From contig DKGK01000058.1 of NCBI GenBank assembly GCA_002453265.1, positions 1 through 12,692 of the forward strand: 12,692 nucleotides of DNA, given 5' to 3'. Origin of the DNA: Flavobacteriales bacterium UBA6772. GTDB taxonomy: Bacteria; Bacteroidota; Bacteroidia; Flavobacteriales; UBA7430. The notes under the pieces are model-generated. The model did not search any database. It worked only from the letters and a program-made list of their open reading frames with translations, and had not been told where the DNA came from. Below, piece after piece: positions 6,140 through 12,692 of this stretch (positions are counted from its first letter, which is position 1; each line of letters opens with the position of its first letter). The position numbers and the translations under genes were made by a program.

Positions 6140-7768
6140 ATGGATATTGACTTCAACAAAAACGAAGATGCAATTAAATTAAAAATTGCAGAAATGAAAA
6201 GAAGACTTGCTGTGATAAGTCTTGGTGGCGGAAAAAAGAAAATAGCAAAAGAACACAGTAAGGGAAAACTTACTGCTAGAGAACGTATAGAATACCTAAG
6301 AGATCCAAAAACCAACTTTATTGAATTGGGTGCTTTTGTAGCGAACGACATGTACCAAGAGTATGGTGGTTGTCCGGCTGCAGGAGTGGTAATGGGAATA
6401 GGATACATTTCGGGAAAACAATGTATAATTGTTGCAAACGATGCTACTGTAAAAGCAGGTGCTTGGTTTCCTATAACAGCAAAAAAGAATTTAAGAGCGC
6501 AAGAAATTGCCATGGAAAATAATTTACCTATTATTTATTTAGTAGATAGTGCGGGAGTTTTCCTTCCTTTACAAGACGAGATTTTTCCTGATAAAGAACA
6601 CTTCGGTAGAATATTCAGAAACAATGCTCGTATGTCTTCTATGGGGATAACACAAATATCTGCTGTAATGGGCTCTTGTGTTGCTGGTGGAGCTTACTTA
6701 CCTATTATGAGCGACGACTCGCTTATTGTAGATAAAACAGGATCTATTTTCTTAGCTGGTTCATATTTAGTAAAAGCGGCTATTGGCGAAAACATAGACA
6801 ACGAAACTTTAGGTGGAGCTACTACACACTGCGAAATATCTGGTGTTGCAGACTATAAAGCCAAAGACGATAAAGACTGCTTAGAAAGAATTCGCAGAAT
6901 AATGAGTAAAATTGGTGATGGCGAAACTGCAGGATTTAATCGTGTAGAAGCTTTAGATCCAAAAGAAAATCCTGAAGAAATTTATGGTATTCTTCCAGAA
7001 CAAAGAAACAAGCCTTATAAAGTTCGTGAAATAATTTCTCGCTTAGTAGATAATTCAGAGTTCGACGAATACAAAGCTGGTTTTGGGCAAAGTATTATTT
7101 GCGGACTAGCTCGTGTTGAAGGTTGGGCTATTGGAATTGTAGCTAACGAGCGACAAGTTATAAAATCTAAAAAAGGTGAAATGCAGTTTGGTGGTGTTAT
7201 TTATTCTGACTCAGCGGATAAAGCTGCTCGTTTTATAATGAATTGTAATCAGAAGAAAATTCCACTTGTATTTTTACAGGATGTAACTGGATTTATGGTA
7301 GGCTCACGTTCAGAACATGGAGGAATTATTAAAGATGGAGCTAAAATGGTGAATGCCATGGCAAACTCTGTAGTACCTAAGTTTACTATTATTACGGGTA
7401 ATTCTTTTGGAGCAGGAAATTATGCAATGTGCGGAAAAGCTTATGACCCTAGATTAATTGTTGCTTGGCCTACGGCTCAGATAGCAGTTATGGGAGGAGA
7501 GCAAGCAGCTAAAGTATTACTGCAAATAGAAAAAGCGAGTTTAAAATCTAAAGGAGAAGAAATTACTCCAGAGAGAGAAACCGAACTTTTAAAAACAATT
7601 ACAGATCGCTACAATAAACAAATGAGCCCTTATTATGCCGCATCTAGATTATGGGTAGATAGTATTATTGACCCTCTAGACACAAGAAAAGTAATTTCTA
7701 TGGGAATTGAAATGGCTAATAAAGCACCGATTAAAGAAGCCTATAATGTAGGTATTTTGCAAACTTGA
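6140..7768 (+). CDS. Acyl-CoA carboxylase, carboxyltransferase (beta) subunit, methylcrotonyl-CoA carboxylase type
   Basis: A 542-residue cytosolic enzyme with two crotonase-fold carboxyltransferase halves. It transfers carboxyl from carboxybiotin to an acyl-CoA. The first half carries YGGCPAAGVVMG (acyl-CoA side), VDSAGVFLPLQ, the FPDKEHFGRIF segment characteristic of methylcrotonyl-CoA rather than propionyl-CoA carboxylases, and MGSCVAGGAYLP. The second half carries QDVTGFMVGSRSEHGGIIKDGAKM, split here only for length as QDVTGFMVG and GGIIKDGAKM, then SFGAGNYAMCGKAYDPR and MGGEQAAKVL. This supports 3-methylcrotonyl-CoA carboxylase in leucine degradation, with geranyl-CoA or another acyl-CoA as alternatives. 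The partner biotin carboxylase/biotin carrier (alpha) subunit is not in the window and must be encoded elsewhere. The length fits the family. The prenyltransferase gene follows after 17 bp, so the two are probably co-transcribed. Confidence 0.92.
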   Translation: MDIDFNKNEDAIKLKIAEMKRRLAVISLGGGKKKIAKEHSKGKLTARERIEYLRDPKTNFIELGAFVANDMYQEYGGCPAAGVVMGIGYISGKQCIIVANDATVKAGAWFPITAKKNLRAQEIAMENNLPIIYLVDSAGVFLPLQDEIFPDKEHFGRIFRNNARMSSMGITQISAVMGSCVAGGAYLPIMSDDSLIVDKTGSIFLAGSYLVKAAIGENIDNETLGGATTHCEISGVADYKAKDDKDCLERIRRIMSKIGDGETAGFNRVEALDPKENPEEIYGILPEQRNKPYKVREIISRLVDNSEFDEYKAGFGQSIICGLARVEGWAIGIVANERQVIKSKKGEMQFGGVIYSDSADKAARFIMNCNQKKIPLVFLQDVTGFMVGSRSEHGGIIKDGAKMVNAMANSVVPKFTIITGNSFGAGNYAMCGKAYDPRLIVAWPTAQIAVMGGEQAAKVLLQIEKASLKSKGEEITPERETELLKTITDRYNKQMSPYYAASRLWVDSIIDPLDTRKVISMGIEMANKAPIKEAYNVGILQT

Positions 7769-7785
7769 TAAATACAGTGTAGATC

Positions 7786-8673
7786 ATGAAATACTTAAAA
7801 CTAATTCGTTTTCAGAATTTAGTTGCCATGGCACTAATACAGTACTTAATACGCTATAGTTTATTAATACCTGCTTATGGAGTAAATGCAGTTTTAGGTA
7901 ATGTTGCGTTTAGTTTATTAGTATTTAGCATCCTCTTAATTGCTGCAGGTGGCTATGTTATAAACGATTACTTCGACATTCAAGTTGACACCGCAAATAA
8001 CAATGTTTTAGTAGGTAGAAAAATTAAGCGTAGAGTAGCTTTACTACTACATGTGTTCTTAACGTTTACGGGTGTAATATTAGGGTTCTATATTGCCTAT
8101 GTAGTAGGCTATCTATTATTGGGTGCTATTTTAGCTATTAGTGCCTATTTATTATGGATTTACAGTTTAAAGTTAAAAAGAAAACTATTTATTGGTAATT
8201 TTGTAATTATAACATTATCAGCTGTTTTTACGGTCTCTATAGCTATGTTCGAAATAGCACCTAAATTAAATCACCCAGCAAGTATTCATTTAATTACAAT
8301 ATTGAGTGTATATGCTTTATTTACATTTATTTGTAGCTTAATGCATGAGGTTATAAAAGATTTAAAAAGTTCTTTAGGCGATAAAGCATTTAACATAAAG
8401 ACCCTTGCAACAGAATGGGGAATTACTAAAACAAAAGAGTTTTTAAAATGGCTAAGTATCTTGCTGGCATTTATGATTATAAGCGTTTCATTTTACGAAT
8501 TTAGCACTAACATTTATGCGCTTTTATATGCATTTACTACACTAGTAATGCCTTTGTTTTTACTAAATATTTGGATATACAAAGCCAAAAATAACAAGGA
8601 TTACGATAGAGTTTCGATACTCAATAAGCTTATAATATTTACTGGAATTTTGAGTCTTTGTTTTTTCTTTTAA
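7786..8673 (+). CDS. UbiA-family prenyltransferase, geranylgeranylglycerol-phosphate geranylgeranyltransferase-like
   Basis: A 295-residue polytopic inner-membrane protein with about eight or nine hydrophobic segments. The first aspartate-rich motif NDYFDIQVD (60-68) is complete (NDxxDxxxD), and the protein belongs to the archaeal-type DGGGP-synthase branch that is widespread in Bacteroidota. Enzymes of this branch join a prenyl diphosphate to a lipid acceptor; the physiological substrate in Bacteroidota is uncertain. The second motif reads EVIKDLKSSLGDK (188-200). Relatives typically have KDxxDxxGD, so the middle aspartate is serine here (Ser195), while Asp192 and Asp199 remain. This could weaken magnesium binding. 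The ATG at 7786 lies 17 bp after the carboxylase stop, suggesting co-transcription. It is convergent with the SDR gene, 16 bp away. Confidence 0.85.
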   Translation: MKYLKLIRFQNLVAMALIQYLIRYSLLIPAYGVNAVLGNVAFSLLVFSILLIAAGGYVINDYFDIQVDTANNNVLVGRKIKRRVALLLHVFLTFTGVILGFYIAYVVGYLLLGAILAISAYLLWIYSLKLKRKLFIGNFVIITLSAVFTVSIAMFEIAPKLNHPASIHLITILSVYALFTFICSLMHEVIKDLKSSLGDKAFNIKTLATEWGITKTKEFLKWLSILLAFMIISVSFYEFSTNIYALLYAFTTLVMPLFLLNIWIYKAKNNKDYDRVSILNKLIIFTGILSLCFFF

Positions 8674-8682
8674 AAACAGAGA
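8655..8682. terminator. AT-rich hairpin between convergent genes (possible shared terminator)
   Basis: TCTTTGTTTTT and AAAAACAGAGA can form an 11-bp stem (one G-U wobble as RNA in the + direction) with a six-base loop. It straddles the prenyltransferase stop codon and ends 8 bases before the stop of the convergent SDR gene. It lacks a following T-tract in either direction, so its role as a terminator is uncertain. Nothing better is visible in the 16-bp gap. Confidence 0.3.
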
Positions 8683-8689
8683 TTGAAAT

Positions 8690-9670
8690 TTAGGCTCTTA
8701 AAGCTACTTCTTTATACCATTTCACAAAATCGCTCAGGGTTTTCTTAGAATTCTCTATAGGTATATAGTCTAATTCGTCAATTGCTTTTGTAATATTTAA
8801 GCTGATGGAATAATTTAAAACACCTACTCCATAACAAGTCATAGCTGGCTCTTCAGAATTTTCACTTGTTTTTAATTCATGGAATCGAGCCACAAGGTAA
8901 GCTATATTATAAGGGATATACTTTAATTTATTAGTGAAGCCTAAACCTTTCAAAACCGCATTAATTTCATCCCAAAGCACAATAGTATCACCATTTGTAA
9001 TATTGTAAATCTTTCCTTTTGCGATATTTTTCTTTTTAATACAAAGTAAAACAGCTTGACACAAATTATTAATAGAGGTAAAATCAATGGTATTTTTACC
9101 AGAACCTATAATACGTAATTTATTTTCGTGATATGCCCTTATAAGACGCGGAAAAACAACAGTATCTCCAATTCCAATAATGGCTCTTGCTCTAAGAATA
9201 GTAGGAATTATATTAGGTGAATTAAGGACTAAAAGCTCTCCCTCACGTTTAGTTTTAGAATAAGCATTCGTTAAACACAAATCATCGACTTCGGAAATAG
9301 AAGTTCGATCGGTAAAGCTAAAGTACATATTTGCACTAGAAATATATATAAACTGACTAGAGGTAGAAGTAACCTTAAGAAGGTTTTTAGTAGCCTGAAC
9401 ATTGGCTTTATAAAAAGGTTCGTAAGCTCCCCAAATAGAAGATTTAGCGGCACAATGAATATATACATCATAGGCAATGAGTTGTGAATCAACAAAAGAA
9501 ATATTATTTAGATCACCACATTTAATAATAAAACCTTCGTTTCTAAGAAGTTCACACTTTTCACGATTTCTACCCGTTCCATGTACATTCTCTATTCCGA
9601 AAATAGGAGTTAAATTTCTCAAAAAATGTGCTCCTACAAAACCTGTAGCTCCTGTGATTAATATTTTCAT
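8690..9670 (-). CDS. NAD(P)-dependent extended SDR (OleD / 3-beta-HSD-like epimerase/dehydratase)
   Basis: A 326-residue extended short-chain dehydrogenase. The N-terminus MKILITGATGFVGAHF holds the Rossmann loop G7-x-x-G10-x-x-G13. The acidic GDL follows at 52-54, and the catalytic set is Ser111/Ser112 (YISSANMY) with Y137-x-x-x-K141 (AYSKTKREGE). The stretch AAKSSIWGAYEPFYKANV (74-91) and the later GIGDTVVFPRLI and DFTSINNLCQAV segments match the OleD / sterol-dehydrogenase-like branch rather than sugar-nucleotide epimerases. It probably oxidises or reduces a hydroxyl/keto group on a lipid-like substrate, though the substrate is not identifiable. Its ATG overlaps the nitroreductase stop in an ATGA arrangement, so translation is probably coupled; it is the last of four overlapping genes. 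No oleA, oleB or oleC homologue is nearby, so olefin synthesis is not indicated. Confidence 0.88.
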   Translation of the reverse strand: MKILITGATGFVGAHFLRNLTPIFGIENVHGTGRNREKCELLRNEGFIIKCGDLNNISFVDSQLIAYDVYIHCAAKSSIWGAYEPFYKANVQATKNLLKVTSTSSQFIYISSANMYFSFTDRTSISEVDDLCLTNAYSKTKREGELLVLNSPNIIPTILRARAIIGIGDTVVFPRLIRAYHENKLRIIGSGKNTIDFTSINNLCQAVLLCIKKKNIAKGKIYNITNGDTIVLWDEINAVLKGLGFTNKLKYIPYNIAYLVARFHELKTSENSEEPAMTCYGVGVLNYSISLNITKAIDELDYIPIENSKKTLSDFVKWYKEVALRA

Positions 9671-10242
9671 TTTCGCCAGATTACCTTATTCTCAATAGTA
9701 GATAATCTTCTACCCTCTTTCTTAATATGCTCAGGAGATTTACCTAAATATAAAAAACCAAGAACTTGATCTTTCTCGGTAAATCCTAAAAATGTTTTCA
9801 TTTCATTCATATAAGTCATTCCTCCGGTAGTCCAATGAACTGCAATGTTTTGAGTTGAAGCAGAAAGTAAAATATTCTGCACAGCACAAGAAGTAGCAAC
9901 GATTTCTTCTACTAAAGAGATCTTAGTTCCAACACTTTTCTCTACTACTAAAGCAATAATATGAGATGCTAAAAGTGGGTTTATCTTGAGCTTCTCGTAT
10001 TTAAGATCTTTGTATAGTTCTTTTGAAATAGACGATTTGTATAGTTCTGATTGAAAGGAAGCTAAAGAATTTATAGAATCTCCAGAAAAAACTACAAACC
10101 GCCAGGGTTCGGTAAATCCATGCGTTGGAGCCCAATTTGCAGAAGAGAGTAAAGTTGAAACAGTACTATCTGGAATCGTTTCTCCAGTAAAGAATTTAGG
10201 CTTTACGTTTCTTCGATGTTCTATAATCTCGTTTAAATTCAT
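9667..10242 (-). CDS. Nitroreductase-family flavoprotein
   Basis: A 191-residue protein of the FMN-dependent nitroreductase fold, of the short YdjA-like type. Evidence is the start MNLNEIIEHRRNVKPKFF (Arg-rich FMN phosphate-binding segment), then LLSSANWAPTHGFTEPWRF (the A-P-T-H/N-x-x-x-P-W-x-F signature), a central ATSCAVQNILLSA helix, and the end segment VLGFLYLGKSPE. Such enzymes bind FMN as cytosolic homodimers and use NAD(P)H to reduce nitro, quinone or enone substrates; the actual substrate here is unknown. The ATG at 10242 lies 47 bases inside the upstream membrane-protein gene in another frame. It is well supported by the family N-terminus. The stop overlaps the SDR start by four bases, so it is in the middle of a coupled operon. 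Confidence 0.9.
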   Translation of the reverse strand: MNLNEIIEHRRNVKPKFFTGETIPDSTVSTLLSSANWAPTHGFTEPWRFVVFSGDSINSLASFQSELYKSSISKELYKDLKYEKLKINPLLASHIIALVVEKSVGTKISLVEEIVATSCAVQNILLSASTQNIAVHWTTGGMTYMNEMKTFLGFTEKDQVLGFLYLGKSPEHIKKEGRRLSTIENKVIWRK

Positions 10243-10606
10243 TTAATTTTAGATTTATTAAATACTGAAAAAGTATAGTTCCAATAGCATAAACTAGCAA
10301 ATCGTATTTATCGGCAGTAAATGAGCTTGACAAATAGGGTAACAGTAGTTCGAAAACGAAGGAAAGATACAGAAAAAAGAAAAGCAGTTGAGCTTTTGAA
10401 AATATAAATAAATCTCGATAAATAAGGGTTAAAAACAGACATGTTAAAGTCAATAAAACGGTGGGAGCTAAGAAATCGTTTAGATAATACTGAACGTAAA
10501 TCGGTTTGGAAAAGCCCCAATTATGCTCATTAAAAAAGAACACAATGAGAGTTACTAAAAAAAATGGTCTGGTAATTATTAACCAGGCAAAAGACTTGCG
10601 ATCCAT
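10196..10606 (-). CDS. Small four-helix membrane protein (Bacteroidota family sometimes labelled 'magnesium citrate secondary transporter')
   Basis: A 136-residue hydrophobic protein with four likely transmembrane helices at about 7-25, 43-64, 70-92 and 100-118, and a basic C-terminal tail (KRDYRTSKKRKA). It resembles a small Bacteroidota family with a YLNDFLAP segment, FEVLLP-type (here FELLLP) third helix and a TADxxDxxxYxxG segment (TADKYDLLVYAIG at 98-110), distantly like VanZ-type proteins. The transporter label in databases is, to my knowledge, not backed by experiment, so I give no function. The start overlaps the preceding zinc-ribbon gene by 28 bases, and the 3' end overlaps the nitroreductase gene by 47 bases. 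Both overlaps are out of frame, which supports a compact operon. Confidence 0.72.
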   Translation of the reverse strand: MDRKSFAWLIITRPFFLVTLIVFFFNEHNWGFSKPIYVQYYLNDFLAPTVLLTLTCLFLTLIYRDLFIFSKAQLLFFFLYLSFVFELLLPYLSSSFTADKYDLLVYAIGTILFQYLINLKLNEFKRDYRTSKKRKA

Positions 10607-10854
10607 ATTAAAAGTGAAATGATTCCAAAGAATACTAACTGAACAAATTGAATAATGCGTTTTCCAAAAACAATGAGATAACCATCTTTAGAATATATTT
10701 TAATTAAAGGCATTTTAAATGGATCTGGTTGAGCGTCTAGAGCTTCCCTAGTCAGTCGTTCCTTTTCAAATAACTCCTTACCACAATAACTACAAAGACT
10801 AGACGATGTACTCGTCCACTTATCGCAATTTGGGCATACTTTTTCTTGATGCAT
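10579..10854 (-). CDS. Small zinc-ribbon protein with a C-terminal membrane anchor
   Basis: A 91-residue protein. Residues 7-24 hold a zinc ribbon with C7-P-N-C10 and C21-S-Y-C24. A charged segment follows (25-45), then a beta-like stretch (MPLIKIYSKDGYLIVFGKR), and one hydrophobic helix at about 69-90 (FVQLVFFGIISLLIWIASLL). It is probably tail-anchored with the ribbon in the cytosol. It is the first gene of the four-gene minus-strand unit and overlaps the next membrane protein by 28 bases, so the two are likely made together and may interact (inference). The ATG at 10854 is the only reasonable start. Function unknown. Confidence 0.75.
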   Translation of the reverse strand: MHQEKVCPNCDKWTSTSSSLCSYCGKELFEKERLTREALDAQPDPFKMPLIKIYSKDGYLIVFGKRIIQFVQLVFFGIISLLIWIASLLPG

Positions 10855-10914
10855 TCAGTCTAATTATTTCTTGAACAAATTACTCAATTCTTAAAACAAA
10901 TTCGAAATTTTTGC

Positions 10915-10950
10915 AAAAAAAAAACGACCACTAATGTGGTCGTTTTTTTT
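10915..10950 (-). terminator. Rho-independent terminator after typA (symmetric)
   Basis: CGACCAC-TAAT-GTGGTCG is a perfect 7-bp GC-rich stem with a four-base loop, flanked by ten A and eight T, which extend the stem and supply a U-tract on either strand. On the minus strand it lies 17 bases after the typA stop and runs into ten T, a textbook terminator. It separates typA from the downstream four-gene unit, which therefore needs its own promoter between about 10855 and 10914. There I see only an imperfect TAATTTG box near 10876-10882. Confidence 0.92.
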
Positions 10951-10966
10951 ATATATTAAAATAAGA

Positions 10967-12692
10967 TTAAGATTTAATCTTTCTCATTCTTAAACTTTCT
11001 GGAGTTACCTCTAAATACTCATCATCGCTAATGTATTCCATCGCTTCCTCAAGAGAGAAAACAATTTTCGGAGCAATTTTCATTGCATCATCAGAACCAG
11101 ACTTACGCATGTTTGTTAGTTGCTTACCTCTTACAAGGTTAACTTCTAAATCGTTATCTCTAGAGTGTTCACCAACAACTTGACCTTTGTAAATTATATC
11201 GGTTGGTGCAATAAAGAAACGACCTCTATCTTGTAATCTGTTAATAGCAAATCCTGTAGCTGCACCTTGTTCCATAGAAATAAGAGCACCTTTAAATTTA
11301 GAGATAATTTCACCTTTATAAGGTAAAAACTCTCTAAATCTATGTGTCATAATAGCTTGACCAGAAGTAGCTGTAAGCATATTATTTCTCAAACCTATTA
11401 AACCTCTCGAAGGAACATCAAATTCTAAATGTTGTAAATCTCCTTTAGGCTCCATAATTAATAAATCACCTTTACGCTGAGTTACCAATTCTATTGCTTT
11501 ACCAGAAAATTCTTCAGGAACATCAATTACTAGTGTTTCGTATGGCTCACATTTCTTACCGTCAATAATTTTCTCAATTACCTGTGGTTTCCCAACTTGT
11601 AATTCGTAACCTTCACGACGCATAGTTTCAATTAATACGGATAAGTGGAGAATACCACGACCGAATACATTGAATTTGTCTTCAGAATCTGTAGCTTCAA
11701 CTCTAAGAGCTAAATTCTTTTCAGTTTCTTTATACAAACGATCTCTTAAGTGACGAGAAGTAACATATTTTCCTTCTTTACCGAAGAAAGGAGAATTGTT
11801 AATTGTAAATAGCATACTCATCGTAGGCTCATCTACTTTAATTCTTGGCATTACTTCAGGGTTTTCTAAATCAGCTAATGTATCACCAATTTCGAATTCG
11901 TCTAAACCAATAATTGCACAAAGATCACCAGAACGTACAGTATCAACCTCAGTTCTACCAAGACCTTCAAATACGAAAAGCTCTTTAATACGAACCTTTT
12001 TATTTACGCCATCTTTACATAGCATATAATCTTTTCCTTTTTCTAAGTCACCACGGAATACACGTCCAATAGCAATTCTACCTTTAAAGCTAGAAAAGTC
12101 TAATGAAGTAATTTGCATTTGTGGAGTACCTTCTCTGTAAGGAGCTTCAGGAATAGTTTCTAAAACTGCGTCTAATAAAGGAATAATGTCTGTAGTTGGT
12201 TTATTCCAATCAGTACTCATCCATCCTTGCTTAGAAGAACCATAAATAGTAACGAAGTCTAATTGATCTTCGGTAGCTTCCAAGTTGAACATAAGATCGA
12301 ATACTTGCTCCTGAACGATGTCTGGAGTACAGTTTTCCTTATCCACCTTATTTACTACTACAATAGGCTTAAGACCTAAAGCAATGGCTTTACTTAATAC
12401 GAAGCGCGTTTGAGGCATTGGACCTTCAAAAGCGTCTACTAAAAGTAAAACACCATCAGCCATTTTCAATACACGCTCAACCTCACCACCGAAATCGGCG
12501 TGACCAGGAGTATCCAAAATGTTAATTTTAACACCTTTGTAATTCGCGGCAACATTCTTCGAAACTATCGTGATTCCACGCTCTCTCTCTAAATCGTTGT
12601 TATCAAGAATAAGTTCCCCAGTATCTTTTCTAGGGTCCATAATTTGACATTCGTGAATGATTTTGTCGACTAAGGTAGTTTTACCGTGATCG
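10967..12692 (-). CDS. typA: Ribosome-associated translational GTPase TypA/BipA (5' end cut by window edge)
   Basis: 574 visible residues of a protein of about 600; the start lies beyond the right edge, since the reading frame stays open to 12692 and already includes the G1 loop. GTPase motifs are DHGKTT (G1, first visible residues), RERGIT (G2), DTPGHADFGGE (G3), NKVDKEN (G4) and GSSKQG (G5). These are followed by EF-G-like domains II, III and V, and the TypA-specific C-terminal domain (RGKQLTNMRKSGSDDAM through SLEEAMEYI-DDEYLEVTPESLRMRK). TypA binds the 70S ribosome and supports growth in cold or stress and ribosome assembly. An internal ATG at 12640 is not the start. Codon choice looks more uniform than in neighbours, as expected for a well-expressed gene. 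A strong terminator follows. Confidence 0.97.
   Translation of the reverse strand, partial: DHGKTTLVDKIIHECQIMDPRKDTGELILDNNDLERERGITIVSKNVAANYKGVKINILDTPGHADFGGEVERVLKMADGVLLLVDAFEGPMPQTRFVLSKAIALGLKPIVVVNKVDKENCTPDIVQEQVFDLMFNLEATEDQLDFVTIYGSSKQGWMSTDWNKPTTDIIPLLDAVLETIPEAPYREGTPQMQITSLDFSSFKGRIAIGRVFRGDLEKGKDYMLCKDGVNKKVRIKELFVFEGLGRTEVDTVRSGDLCAIIGLDEFEIGDTLADLENPEVMPRIKVDEPTMSMLFTINNSPFFGKEGKYVTSRHLRDRLYKETEKNLALRVEATDSEDKFNVFGRGILHLSVLIETMRREGYELQVGKPQVIEKIIDGKKCEPYETLVIDVPEEFSGKAIELVTQRKGDLLIMEPKGDLQHLEFDVPSRGLIGLRNNMLTATSGQAIMTHRFREFLPYKGEIISKFKGALISMEQGAATGFAINRLQDRGRFFIAPTDIIYKGQVVGEHSRDNDLEVNLVRGKQLTNMRKSGSDDAMKIAPKIVFSLEEAMEYISDDEYLEVTPESLRMRKIKS

Noticed and set aside
6133..6513. 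Open frame of 126 codons on the minus strand inside the carboxylase gene
   Set aside because: It lies wholly antisense to a well-conserved carboxyltransferase N-terminus and has no recognisable protein features; it is a frame shadow.
8690..9670. SDR gene as part of an olefin (ole) biosynthesis cluster
   Set aside because: The protein resembles OleD, but there are no OleA thiolase, OleB hydrolase or OleC ligase genes next to it.
12640..12640. ATG at 12640 as the typA start
   Set aside because: The frame continues upstream with the invariant DHGKTT GTP-binding loop, so this is an internal methionine and the gene is cut by the window edge.

Overview
The window is a low-GC stretch of chromosome from a Bacteroidota bacterium, most likely a marine member of the Flavobacteriales. 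Several things point there. Exported proteins have short signal peptides ending in 'FAQ' or 'NAQ'. One protein ends in a remnant resembling a type IX secretion (T9SS) sorting domain. The only promoter-like boxes fit the Bacteroidetes TAnnTTTG form, and no strong Shine-Dalgarno sites are seen. The individual families (tandem Usp protein, 290-residue uridine-phosphorylase-like enzyme, archaeal-type UbiA lipid prenyltransferase, zinc-ribbon/membrane-protein pair) also have close relatives in that phylum. No tRNA, rRNA, CRISPR array, insertion sequence or phage gene was seen.

Layout: (1) 35-2209, minus strand: a two-domain universal stress protein followed by cinA, with a terminator-like hairpin squeezed between them. 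(2) 2258-6022, plus strand: a divergently transcribed uridine-phosphorylase-like enzyme, then two exported proteins. The first is a thioredoxin-fold multidomain protein. The second is a clear homologue of the PETase/cutinase polyester hydrolases, carrying two tandem C-terminal beta modules. (3) 6140-8673, plus strand: the carboxyltransferase (beta) subunit of a methylcrotonyl-CoA-type acyl-CoA carboxylase and a UbiA-family lipid prenyltransferase, 17 bp apart and probably one operon. (4) 10854-8690, minus strand: four genes that overlap end to start (zinc-ribbon membrane protein, four-helix membrane protein, nitroreductase, OleD-like SDR), apparently one translationally coupled unit. (5) A strong intrinsic terminator, and the 3' part of typA/bipA running off the right edge.

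Most genes are ordinary housekeeping or metabolic genes. The item most worth attention is the exported PETase-like hydrolase (4673-6022). Its Ser-Asp-His triad and active-site tryptophans line up with the Ideonella PETase. The second PETase disulfide and the oxyanion-hole tyrosine are changed, and the usual C-terminal sorting domain is replaced by a duplicated module. Secondary points of interest are a prenyltransferase with a substituted magnesium-binding aspartate, a hairpin-containing leader ahead of the hydrolase, and the overlapping four-gene operon. I saw no convincing defence system or other wholly new multi-gene system.
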